Of a DNA stretch of 49,426 bases, positions 7,547 to 15,794 are shown one piece after another. The translations under genes were made by a program, and so were the position numbers. The notes beneath the pieces are model-generated. The model had not been told where the DNA came from, did not search any database, and saw only the letters and a program-made list of their open reading frames with translations. The DNA is from an uncultured Bacteroidota bacterium. GTDB lineage: Bacteria > Bacteroidota > Bacteroidia > Bacteroidales > GWA2-32-17. The first letter of the stretch is position 1; every line of letters begins with the position of its first letter. The stretch is taken from contig CAIQJL010000074.1 of NCBI GenBank assembly GCA_903872185.1, forward strand, positions 1-49,426, given 5' to 3'.

Positions 7547-10500
7547 AAGAAATAAATTTAATTCCCATTATTATATGGTCATCAATTTGTTCCATTTCTC
7601 CACGCCAGTCTAATGCTTCTTTATCTAGAATGTTACGTTGTTCTTCCATAGGTTTCTGATGAATTTCAACTAAGAATTCTTTAAATCTCTTGTACATAAA
7701 TTTCCTTCCTTTTTCGCCACCAAATTGATCAGCAAAACCATCAGAGAACAAATATATTACGTCACCTACTTGCATGTCAAGATCTGTTTTTGAAAAAGGT
7801 ATATGCATTTTATCATGCAAACCAATAGGCATTTTATCTCCCTTATATTCAAGAAGTTCTCCATTCCTAACTAAGTATAAAGGATTATTTGCTCCACTAA
7901 ATTCTAGTTTATGTGACTTATAATCGTAGGCAATAAGGTTTATATCCATTCCATCTTTTGTTTCACCTTCGCGGCCAGTTTGGTTTAATGACTCAATAAT
8001 TGAATCTCGCAAATGGTTTAATACATCATCAGAATGCTGCACTTCTGGTTTAGTAATAATTTCATTTAAGAAACTTATTCCAAGCATACTCATAAATGCA
8101 CCTGGAACTCCGTGACCAGTACAATCAGCTGCTGCTGCAATAAGAATATTTGATCGTTCTATTTTTTTCAGAAAGTAGAAGTCACCAGAAACAATATCTT
8201 TTGGTTTAAAGTATATGAAGTACTCAAGACCTGGAGTATTAATTGAGTTTTCTGATGGTAGCAATGCTTCCTGAATACGTTTAGCATACCTAATACTTGC
8301 AGTAATATCTTTATTAATTAATTCAATTTCTTTATTTTTATCAAGAATTTCATCTTTTTGTTTTACGATTTCAGCAGTACGTTCAACTACTATACCTTCT
8401 AATCGTCTTTTATCTGCTTCGAGTTTTCTTGTATATATTTTTATTGAGAAAATTAAAATTAAAATTCCTATAACAAAATACCCAATGTAAGCCCATGTAG
8501 TTCTCCACCAAGGAGGCAATATTTCAAATTCAAATTCGGCTATGGTACTTTCTACAGCATATACATTTTGTGCTTTTACTTTAAAAATATATTTTCCCTC
8601 AGAAAGATTCGTAAACTCTTTTTTATTTTCAGTTGACCAATTTGACCATTTCTCACTATATCCTTCTAAAAAATAACTGTATAATATGTTATTTTCATCT
8701 TCAAAATAAGGCGCCGCAAATGAAAATGTAAGGTTATTAAATTTATAAGCTAAAACAGGTTTTAGTTCATTTGGTTGATTTAGGCATGAAATGATAGAAG
8801 TATCGTTACCATTGAACATAAATTTATAATTTGCTCCGTTAAAAATAATTGAGTCAGAATTTATGCTAACAGAGCGTATTAATGTGTGGTAAGAAATATT
8901 GTATTTACGTTTATAAAAATTGTCATAACAAAACAAACCTTCTGAACCACCAATCCAGGTTAATCCATCTGGTTCTGAATAAACAACCTGAACAGTCATT
9001 TGTGGTAGCCTTCTGAATGGTAATGTATCAGCCTTATATTCGTTATAATGTTTGTTGAATTTATAAATGCGGTTATCAATATTCATCCATACCTGATTGT
9101 TGAAACCAGGAAAAACTGAAATGATATTTCTTTTATTTTTTGAAATATTGTTACCAAAAGGTTCAAAAGAATTAAAACTATTTTTTTCTTTGTTATATGA
9201 ATAGAATCCTTTTGTTGTAGCAAAAACTAAACCCGATATAGTATTTGAAACCTTAATATCGTTCATTACCGGAAGGCCTTCTTTAGTTGTAAATTTTGAA
9301 ATATTTCCTTCTTTTGAAATTCTATAAACTCCTTCAACTAATGTTCCAATCCATAGGTTACCGTCATTATCTTCTGATAAGGAACGAATTTCGGTTTTAA
9401 CCATTTCACTATTTTCTGGAGTTAAACTCCATACTCCATTATTATAATTTGCTACAATTAAGCCTTTTTCTGTTCCAACATAAAATGTATTCTTTTTATA
9501 TTTAGAAGCATATACAATGTATGCGTAAATATCAGGGCGTTTAAAGTCATTTACGTGATCGTTAATAATTTCAAATAAATTATTACTTGTACCAATAACT
9601 AAATTCTGTTTGCCATCTATATTTACAATACTCATTGAGTTTACTGCCTGACCATTAAATTCTAATACTTCTTTAAAAGAAGCTAATCCACCTTTGTTGT
9701 AATTAAGATAATAAAGCCCTAGACTGGTTCCAACATAAAGTTTACCTTGATACCTGCATACTTCATTTACATTTCCATCAATTTTTGATTCCGGACCAAA
9801 ATATCTTATAGGGCTATTAAATTCAAATTTGGAGATACCATTACTTAAAGTTGCCCATAATACGCCTTCTTCATTACAGTATAAAACATCACTAACCATT
9901 TTATCTTGTAATCCAGATGAATCGGAGTAATTCTCAATAATTTTACCTTTCTTTTCGGCAATAATTACTCCAGCTGATTTTGTTGCCCATGCATAAAAAT
10001 TATCGTTTATGAGTGTTCCGTTATAAGCAACGTTTTCGATCAAAAATTTATTTGTTTTGCTAAACTGTGAGCCCTTTTCCGGATTAATAATACTTCCATC
10101 TATAGTGTTGTATAGATATAATCCGTTATAAGTAAAAATTATAAGTAAATTTCTTTTATAAGGTAAAATTTTAAGAATATCTTTATCAATAAAAAAATCG
10201 CCACCGGGAGCTTTTTCAACTTTATTTCCATTTAGTTTTAATAAACCAAAATCTTTCCAATTTCCAACATAAAGATTACCATCTACATAAAAACTAAAAA
10301 AACTACCCTCGGGTAAGTTAACAGGTACAATTTTATTGTTTTTGTAAATTATTATGCATTTCATTGCGCAGAATAAAATTTCATTTTTATTCGTCACATA
10401 TGTTTTCCAGATAGTATTAAATTTATATTTTGAAGTATCTACTTTATAACTTAATGATTTGTACTGCATTTTACCAGTAGAATTTGGTTCAAGAAAACCG

Positions 10501-10814
10501 AATTCTCTTGTTGCACCTACGAATACGGTACCATTGGAGTCGATAGTTAATGAACGTACAATAGAATTATTTGGTACTGGAATTTGTCGCCAGCTTTTTC
10601 CATCATATTCCAAAACACCATTATTGTTATTTCCAACATAAATGACTCCTCTTTTATCGCGAACAACTGCCCAGTTTTCATTATGAGCTTTATATTCTTT
10701 AGGAGAGAAATTTTTAAAAAAAGGAATACCTGTTTTATTTACCTGCGCAGATATAAAAAAATAGGGCAGGGTAAACAGAAGTAAAATAGATGATTTTAAG
10801 AAAAATGCTTTCAT
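7545..10814 (-). CDS. Periplasmic propeller sensor with SpoIIE phosphatase output (copy 1)
   Basis: This 1089-residue protein has a signal peptide (residues 1-24, ending FFISAQ), then about 650 residues of Reg_prop/beta-propeller repeats (patterns such as GVLWATLSNGISKFEF and GNLWIGTLVEGVYRIS). A Y_Y_Y domain spans about 700-765, one transmembrane helix about 768-790, and a coiled coil (VVERTAEIVKQKDEI) about 795-840. From about 860 to the end is a SpoIIE/PP2C phosphatase with metal-binding Asp motifs VSGDF, AADCTGHGVPG and FSDGFADQFGG. The likely role is sensing a periplasmic ligand and dephosphorylating a cytoplasmic Ser/Thr-phosphorylated regulator. It is divergent from the HAD gene. It has a close paralogue at 37351-40647. 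No anti-sigma or STAS antagonist gene is adjacent. Confidence 0.9.
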   Translation of the reverse strand: MKAFFLKSSILLLFTLPYFFISAQVNKTGIPFFKNFSPKEYKAHNENWAVVRDKRGVIYVGNNNNGVLEYDGKSWRQIPVPNNSIVRSLTIDSNGTVFVGATREFGFLEPNSTGKMQYKSLSYKVDTSKYKFNTIWKTYVTNKNEILFCAMKCIIIYKNNKIVPVNLPEGSFFSFYVDGNLYVGNWKDFGLLKLNGNKVEKAPGGDFFIDKDILKILPYKRNLLIIFTYNGLYLYNTIDGSIINPEKGSQFSKTNKFLIENVAYNGTLINDNFYAWATKSAGVIIAEKKGKIIENYSDSSGLQDKMVSDVLYCNEEGVLWATLSNGISKFEFNSPIRYFGPESKIDGNVNEVCRYQGKLYVGTSLGLYYLNYNKGGLASFKEVLEFNGQAVNSMSIVNIDGKQNLVIGTSNNLFEIINDHVNDFKRPDIYAYIVYASKYKKNTFYVGTEKGLIVANYNNGVWSLTPENSEMVKTEIRSLSEDNDGNLWIGTLVEGVYRISKEGNISKFTTKEGLPVMNDIKVSNTISGLVFATTKGFYSYNKEKNSFNSFEPFGNNISKNKRNIISVFPGFNNQVWMNIDNRIYKFNKHYNEYKADTLPFRRLPQMTVQVVYSEPDGLTWIGGSEGLFCYDNFYKRKYNISYHTLIRSVSINSDSIIFNGANYKFMFNGNDTSIISCLNQPNELKPVLAYKFNNLTFSFAAPYFEDENNILYSYFLEGYSEKWSNWSTENKKEFTNLSEGKYIFKVKAQNVYAVESTIAEFEFEILPPWWRTTWAYIGYFVIGILILIFSIKIYTRKLEADKRRLEGIVVERTAEIVKQKDEILDKNKEIELINKDITASIRYAKRIQEALLPSENSINTPGLEYFIYFKPKDIVSGDFYFLKKIERSNILIAAAADCTGHGVPGAFMSMLGISFLNEIITKPEVQHSDDVLNHLRDSIIESLNQTGREGETKDGMDINLIAYDYKSHKLEFSGANNPLYLVRNGELLEYKGDKMPIGLHDKMHIPFSKTDLDMQVGDVIYLFSDGFADQFGGEKGRKFMYKRFKEFLVEIHQKPMEEQRNILDKEALDWRGEMEQIDDHIIMGIKFIS

Positions 10815-10924
10815 ACTTAATCAACCATAAAAGTATAATTTTTAGATTGTAAAAAAAATAGCATTTAAAAAATATAATTTCATATTTTTATACTCTAATA
10901 TTATTTAAAAAATTGAATTGTTAA

Positions 10925-11329
10925 ATGAAGATTGCAGTTGATTTTGACGGAACCATTGTTGAGCATGAATACCCTAAAATTGGTGAAGAAAAACTTTTTG
11001 CTATTGAAACTCTAAAACAGATTCAAAAACAAGGGCATCAGCTTATTTTATGGACATACAGAACAGGACCAGAATTAAATGATGCTGTTGAATATTGTAA
11101 AAAACGTGGTCTCGAATTTTATGCTGTAAATAAAAATTATCCCGAAGAAGTGTTAGATGATAATACTCCAAGAAAACTTAGTGCTGACCTTTTTATTGAC
11201 GATAGAAATTTTGGTGGTTTTGTTGAATGGAGCGTTGTTTGGCAAGGCTTTAGTAAAGAATCTTTAGATAATTTAGAACAGAAATTTCTTAAAGCTAAAA
11301 AACCATTTTTTAAAAGAATCTTTGGATAG
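10925..11329 (+). CDS. Small HAD-superfamily hydrolase (BT0820-like)
   Basis: This 134-residue cytoplasmic protein opens with VDFDGTIV (residues 4-11), the HAD nucleophile motif DxDGT. LILWTYR is the second motif with its Thr, and LFIDDRNFGG is the final acidic motif. The lack of a large cap domain and the length match the small stand-alone phosphatases typified by Bacteroides BT0820. The substrate is unknown; a nucleotide or sugar phosphate is typical. It is a lone gene between divergent and convergent neighbours. Short AAAGTTTA-like repeats lie between its stop and fmt but do not form a good terminator. Confidence 0.82.
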   Translation: MKIAVDFDGTIVEHEYPKIGEEKLFAIETLKQIQKQGHQLILWTYRTGPELNDAVEYCKKRGLEFYAVNKNYPEEVLDDNTPRKLSADLFIDDRNFGGFVEWSVVWQGFSKESLDNLEQKFLKAKKPFFKRIFG

Positions 11330-11416
11330 AATAAGTCTAAAGTTTATAAAGTCAAAAGTTTTTAAAGTTTATTCAAGCACTTTTAACTATAAGTTTTTTA
11401 GGCACTTTAGTACACT

Positions 11417-12385
11417 TTAAATACTTTCTGTTATTTTCCATTCTTTTACTCCTCTTTGTCCTCTTAGAAAATCTTCAATATTCATTCTTTTTCTTCCTTC
11501 AGGCTGAATTTCAAGCAAACTAATTAATCCACCATCTGTTGTTATATAAAAATATGTTTTGCCGTCGCTTAAGCAATTTATTTCTTTTGAATTATGTCGT
11601 CCGTCAATTATTTCAGAAGAAAAAACCTTTAAAGTTAATTGTTCTCCCAACTCAGTATTCTCAATTATAGTCCAGGCGCCAGGGTAGGGGGATAAGCCAC
11701 GAATATGATTATAAATTTCTTCAACTTTTAAACTCCAGTTTATTCTACAGGTTTGTCGATTTATTTTTGGTGCATTTTTTAGTTCTACCTCGGGAATAAT
11801 AAATTGACTTTGCGAATAAGTATCATAACCTCCTTTTTCAATAGAATTTACTGTTTTTAATAATAAAACAGAACCTTTTGTCATTAAAGTATCATGTAGA
11901 ATACCTGCGTTATCATTTTCTTTTATTTTTACTTCTTCAAAATGGATAATTTTACCCATATCAATTTCCTTTTCAATAAAGAAAGTTGTGAGACCGGTAA
12001 TTTTTTCTCCATTAATTATTGCCCAATTTATTGGTGCTGCTCCACGGTAGTTTGGTAACAAAGAAGCATGGAGGTTTATTGTTCCCATTTTAGGCATTTG
12101 CCAAATTACTTCGGGCAACATTCTAAAAGCAACAACAATAAATAAATCTGCATTAAGATTTTTTAGTTCGTTAACAAAGTTTTCATCTTTTAATTTTACA
12201 GGTTGTAATATTGGAATCCCAATTTCTTCGGCATATTGTTTTATATCACTTTTTTGAATTTGCAAACCTCTACCTGCAGGTTTGTCGGGAACCGTAACAA
12301 CAGCACAAACATTTTTACCTGCAGTTACTAATGCTTTTAATGATTCTACTGCAAATTCGGGAGTTCCCATGAAAACAATGCGCAT
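11417..12385 (-). CDS. fmt: Methionyl-tRNA formyltransferase
   Basis: This enzyme transfers a formyl group from 10-formyl-tetrahydrofolate to initiator Met-tRNA. The 322-residue length is normal. The N-terminal Rossmann part begins IVFMGTPEFAVESL, and the folate-binding and catalytic region contains HASLLPNYRGAAPINWAI, with the family's Asn/His and SLLPxYRGAAP motif. The C-terminal OB-like domain contains GLSPYPGAWT. A 35-nt gap separates it from the helicase gene upstream on the same strand, so the two may be cotranscribed. Confidence 0.97.
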   Translation of the reverse strand: MRIVFMGTPEFAVESLKALVTAGKNVCAVVTVPDKPAGRGLQIQKSDIKQYAEEIGIPILQPVKLKDENFVNELKNLNADLFIVVAFRMLPEVIWQMPKMGTINLHASLLPNYRGAAPINWAIINGEKITGLTTFFIEKEIDMGKIIHFEEVKIKENDNAGILHDTLMTKGSVLLLKTVNSIEKGGYDTYSQSQFIIPEVELKNAPKINRQTCRINWSLKVEEIYNHIRGLSPYPGAWTIIENTELGEQLTLKVFSSEIIDGRHNSKEINCLSDGKTYFYITTDGGLISLLEIQPEGRKRMNIEDFLRGQRGVKEWKITESI

Positions 12386-12420
12386 AATACTACTTTATAT
12401 TTAATTCAAATTTAGTAAAC

Positions 12421-13842
12421 TTAAATTTCATTTTCAATAAAATATTTTTCAGGAAAATTTACCAGATAAAGTTTTTCTGTAGCTCTGGTAAATGCTGTAT
12501 AAAGCCAACGTAGGTATTCAATATCCATTTGCGGATTTGGCTGATAACCGGCATCTAAAAAAATATTTTTCCATTGTCCGCCTTGAGCTTTATGACAAGT
12601 AATTGCATAAGAAAATTTTACCTGAAGCGCATTATAATAAGGATCGGCTTTCATTTTTTCGCTTTTTTTAGCGTAAGATTTTTCATCGGCATAATCCTCA
12701 AGAACGCTATTGTATAATGCATTAGATTGTTCTTTTGTAATTGATGGTCCTTCTGAACTTAATGCATCCAATAAAAGTTTAACTCTTATTTCAAGATTGG
12801 AATAGTCTGTTAATTCAATTGTAGCATCACAAAATCTAAAGCCATGCATTTCTTCAAACTTATGAATTCTGCATATTTTAAAAATATCGCCATTAGCAAT
12901 AAAATTTGTTGGCGCATCTTCGGGCAACCAGCTATAACTGTTTTTAACAACCATTAAAAGGTCGCCCTGAGAAATTTCTTCTTCTCTATATAAAATTCGA
13001 TTTCTTATTCCTTGGTTATATTTATTTGCCTGTTTATTTGAACGGCAAATGACCATAGTTTCTGCCATCCCATGCTTCTCGTATGAGTCATTTATTTTTT
13101 CAAGAAAATCAATACCGGTTATTTTCTCAATATCAGAATGGGTTGTATCTATTATCAAATCTTTATTTCCCTCAGTTTCAATTTTTCTACGAATATTAGT
13201 AGCGTTAACTAACACGCCCATATCTGCTTCCTGCCTTACAACTTGCTTTAATGTTGTTTTTGTGGCATTAATTCCAAAACTTTTTATTTCGTGCAAATCA
13301 AGTGCTGGACTTTGTATTATCCCTACCGGTGGTAGTTGAGCGGTATCGCCAATTAAAATTAATTTACAATCTGGTTTGCTATATACAAATTGAATTAAAT
13401 CTTCAAGTAACCTGCCCGAGCCAAAAGTAGAATTTTCAAAAGATTGATTAGAAATCATAGATGATTCATCTACAATAAATATTGCATTTTTCTTTGTATT
13501 AAAATTTAAAACAAAATTACCTAATCCTGTTTTATCTTTTTGTCTGTAAATTCTTTTGTGTATTGTGTATGATGGTCTGTTGCAATATCCCGAAATAACT
13601 TTAGCAGCCCTTCCTGTTGGAGCTAAAAGCTCATAAGAAATTTTCATTTCTTCTAAAGTATGTGCAAAAGCTTTAATTAAAGTTGTTTTTCCGGTTCCAG
13701 CATGCCCATCAATAATTAAAAGTTGAAATTCAGAATGGGGTAAAACAAATTTACTGAACTCTGTTATAGAATTAGACTGATCGGTTGTGGGCTCGTATCC
13801 TAAGTTTCTTGTTACAATATTATATATATAATCTGTAATCAT
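12421..13842 (-). CDS. RecD-like/UvrD-type ATP-dependent helicase
   Basis: This 473-residue superfamily 1 helicase has Walker A DGHAGTGKTTLIKA (about 45-58), motif Ia LLAPTGRAAKV, motif II IFIVDESSM, motif III LILIGDTAQLPPVG, and a C-terminal UvrD_C_2 block, ITCHKAQGGQW followed by WLYTAFTRATEKLYL. It is shorter than RecD (about 600) and RecD2 (about 720-800), lacks the N-terminal extension of RecD2, and has no RecB or RecC gene beside it. It matches the compact Bacteroidota proteins usually named RecD-like helicases. The expected direction is 5' to 3', and the cellular role is undetermined. Confidence 0.88.
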   Translation of the reverse strand: MITDYIYNIVTRNLGYEPTTDQSNSITEFSKFVLPHSEFQLLIIDGHAGTGKTTLIKAFAHTLEEMKISYELLAPTGRAAKVISGYCNRPSYTIHKRIYRQKDKTGLGNFVLNFNTKKNAIFIVDESSMISNQSFENSTFGSGRLLEDLIQFVYSKPDCKLILIGDTAQLPPVGIIQSPALDLHEIKSFGINATKTTLKQVVRQEADMGVLVNATNIRRKIETEGNKDLIIDTTHSDIEKITGIDFLEKINDSYEKHGMAETMVICRSNKQANKYNQGIRNRILYREEEISQGDLLMVVKNSYSWLPEDAPTNFIANGDIFKICRIHKFEEMHGFRFCDATIELTDYSNLEIRVKLLLDALSSEGPSITKEQSNALYNSVLEDYADEKSYAKKSEKMKADPYYNALQVKFSYAITCHKAQGGQWKNIFLDAGYQPNPQMDIEYLRWLYTAFTRATEKLYLVNFPEKYFIENEI

Positions 13843-14183
13843 TTTTTAATATTCACAATTTTTTAAATTTCACAAAAATACAATTAATGGTTAACATAGT
13901 TTTATGGATTAATGGTAAATATAAAATACCATTTATTATTTAGATTTCACTTATGTTGCTCGTCATTGCGTTCTCCGCCATGGCGGAGCGGCGAATTGAT
14001 TCGCATTTGTGATTCAGAAAAATATTTAATCGAAGTTACAAAATCGATTAGTTAGTGTTTTTACTAATAATTTATAACTTTGCACAAAGTATTAAAATGT
14101 AAGTAACTTACTTAATACAATTTAATTACTTTAAATTATTCTTAAATGAATTTAAATATTAGCAACTAATTGAGTGAAATAAC
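13843..14183. repeat. Divergent intergenic region with GC-rich palindromes
   Basis: Between the helicase (minus) and the DUF3822 gene (plus) there is no gene. A sharply GC-rich island holds a perfect 16-bp palindrome, CTCCGCCATGGCGGAG (13973-13988), followed by GCGAAT/ATTCGC (13991-13996 and 13999-14004) with a 2-nt loop. The preceding CGTCATTGCG is typical of dispersed intergenic repeats in Bacteroidota. The right side carries the DUF3822 promoter element. Confidence 0.6.
14075..14082 (+). promoter_or_regulatory. -7 element for DUF3822-rsmD
   Basis: TAACTTTG matches TAnnTTTG, about 100 nt before the ATG at 14184. The -33 region is T-rich but has no exact TTTG. The leader between them has short direct repeats of AATTTAAAT type but no clear structure. 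Confidence 0.5.
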
Positions 14184-15032
14184 ATGCAGCAGATTTCACT
14201 TATTGACGAAACTTTTAATAGCTTAAATTCTGAGCATTATAAGCTAACCATTCAGATTTTACCTGATGGATACTCTTATACAATGCTTGATTCTGTTCGT
14301 AAGAAATATGTTTTATTAAAGCATTATAAAATTAATAATTCAGATAATTATTTAAATGAAATTATATCGCTGATAAATAACGATGAATTATTAAAACTGA
14401 AATTTGAAAATTCAAGAGCTTTTATTTTTACAAATAAGGCTACAATTTTTCCAAATTCATTTTCTCAAAAAGATAAAATTTCACATTTCACAAATTTTAA
14501 TTTTGGCGAATCAAATAATAGTGAAGATTTTGTTTGTAAATCAGCATTTGATTCGAATATTGCTTTTTCAATTCAAAGTAGTATTAAAGAAGTTTTATCA
14601 TCAATAAATTGCACATTGTTTTATCCACATGCAATTACAGTTTTGCTAGAGTCTCAGAAAGAGTGCTTGCAAAAAGAAAACATATCAGGAGTTTATTTAA
14701 ATATACTTAATAATAACGCACAAATTGTTGTAATAAAAGACAGTAAACTTCAATTGTTTAATATTTTTCCTTTTCAAACCGATGAAGATTTGTGTTATTT
14801 TATGGTGTATTTATTTGACTTATTTCAATTCGACAAAGAAAAAATTCCGGTTATAATATCAGGAATAATCCAAAAAAATGATTCTCGTATTACAAAGCTC
14901 GAACAGTTTATAAAGAAAATTCAATATTCAAAATCAAGTTCTCAATATATCTATAGTTATAGGTTTAATGAAATTCCCCAACATCATTTCTCTAATCTTT
15001 TTATAATGCCTTATGAGGATAATAAGTGGTAG
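14184..15032 (+). CDS. DUF3822 family protein
   Basis: This 282-residue protein has no signal peptide or membrane helix. Features seen are SLIDETFNSLNSEHYKLTIQ at the start, a central FYPHAITVLLESQKE, GVYLNILNNNAQIVVIKDSKLQLFNIFPF, and the end HHFSNLFIMPYEDNKW. The strand-rich two-lobe pattern, with a segment like 'domain one, then N-I-L-x-D', suggests an actin/ASKHA-like fold, but that is inference. The family is found in Bacteroidota directly before rsmD. Here its last 20 nt overlap the rsmD start, so the two are translationally coupled. The function is unknown. Confidence 0.82.
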   Translation: MQQISLIDETFNSLNSEHYKLTIQILPDGYSYTMLDSVRKKYVLLKHYKINNSDNYLNEIISLINNDELLKLKFENSRAFIFTNKATIFPNSFSQKDKISHFTNFNFGESNNSEDFVCKSAFDSNIAFSIQSSIKEVLSSINCTLFYPHAITVLLESQKECLQKENISGVYLNILNNNAQIVVIKDSKLQLFNIFPFQTDEDLCYFMVYLFDLFQFDKEKIPVIISGIIQKNDSRITKLEQFIKKIQYSKSSSQYIYSYRFNEIPQHHFSNLFIMPYEDNKW

Positions 15033-15546
15033 TAAAAAAGGTAAGCATATAATTCCTCCAAAAGGTTTAAAAGCAAGGCCAACAACAGATTTCGCAAAGG
15101 AAGGTCTGTTTAATATTTTAGAAAATAAAATTGATTTAAATGATCTTTCAGTTTTAGATTTATTTAGTGGTACAGGAAGTATAAGTTTTGAGTTTGCTTC
15201 ACGAGGAGCAAAATCTGTTATTGCTGTTGAAATAAATTCAAATCAGGTAGCATTCATAAGAAACGAAACAGCCAAAATGGGTTTTAATATTAAAGTTGTT
15301 CTGGCAAATGCGTTTTATTACATGAAAAAAGCAAAAATTCAATTTAATATTATTTTTTGCGACGCACCTTATGATATTGCAGGTATTGATCAAATTCCTG
15401 ATATTATATACGATAACGAATTATTACTGAAAGATGGATGGTTTGTTTTAGAGCATTCTAAAAAATACAGTTTCTCTGAACATAAGCATTTTATAGAATG
15501 CAGAAACTATGGAAGCGTACATTTTACTTTCTTTAATGCAAAATAA
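15013..15546 (+). CDS. rsmD: 16S rRNA (guanine966-N2)-methyltransferase RsmD
   Basis: This 177-residue S-adenosylmethionine-dependent methyltransferase shows the RsmD opening MRIISGSKKGKHI, the substrate motif RPTTDFAKEGLFNIL, SAM-binding motif I LDLFSGTGSISFEFASRGA, and VIAVEIN. The catalytic motif, normally DPPY in this family, reads CDAPYD, with a single Pro to Ala change. It starts inside the DUF3822 gene, and the ATG at 15013 reproduces the canonical N-terminus. The enzyme modifies G966 in the small ribosomal subunit RNA. Length and all other motifs look intact, so it is probably active. Confidence 0.93.
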   Translation: MRIISGSKKGKHIIPPKGLKARPTTDFAKEGLFNILENKIDLNDLSVLDLFSGTGSISFEFASRGAKSVIAVEINSNQVAFIRNETAKMGFNIKVVLANAFYYMKKAKIQFNIIFCDAPYDIAGIDQIPDIIYDNELLLKDGWFVLEHSKKYSFSEHKHFIECRNYGSVHFTFFNAK

Positions 15547-15558
15547 TTCATATAAGAT

Positions 15559-15589
15559 TTTGAAAAAATAATAATTTTATCTACTTTTG
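15559..15589 (+). promoter_or_regulatory. tRNA-Asp promoter
   Basis: TTTG (15559-15562), 19 nt, then TACTTTTG (15582-15589): the full Bacteroidota -33/-7 pattern. The -7 element ends 17 nt before the first base of the tRNA, placing transcription start just upstream of it. Confidence 0.85.
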
Positions 15590-15606
15590 CACTCCTAATC
15601 AAATTT

Positions 15607-15680
15607 GGTGTGGTAGTTCAGTTGGTTAGAATATCGGCCTGTCACGCCGAGGGTCGCGGGTTCGAGTCCCGTCCGCACCG
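15607..15680 (+). tRNA. tRNA-Asp (GTC)
   Basis: The 74-nt sequence folds as a normal cloverleaf. The acceptor stem is GGTGTGG with CCGCACC (one G-T), the anticodon loop CTGTCAC carries GTC, and the T arm is GCGGG TTCGAGT CCCGT. The discriminator is G, and CCA is not encoded. A strong promoter precedes it and a terminator follows it. The accessory tract to its right makes it a candidate integration site. Confidence 0.97.
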
Positions 15681-15691
15681 CAAACAGAATT

Positions 15692-15720
15692 TAAACCCCT
15701 TGAATTTCAAGGGGTTTTTT
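15692..15720 (+). terminator. Terminator of tRNA-Asp
   Basis: AAACCCCTTGA (15693-15703) pairs with TCAAGGGGTTT (15707-15717) over a 3-nt loop and runs into a T-tract. An 8-bp direct repeat, TGGGTGTA, follows at 15726 and 15738; its meaning is unclear. Confidence 0.92.
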
Positions 15721-15794
15721 GTTGATGGGTGTACAATTGGGTGTATTTTTGTTTTATACATAAGTTTTCTATAGTGTTTTTGGTTAGCAGTTTA

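Noticed and set aside
15726-15745. attachment site downstream of tRNA-Asp (TGGGTGTA direct repeat)
   Set aside because: Only 8 bp, no second copy of the tRNA 3' end in the window and no integrase gene.
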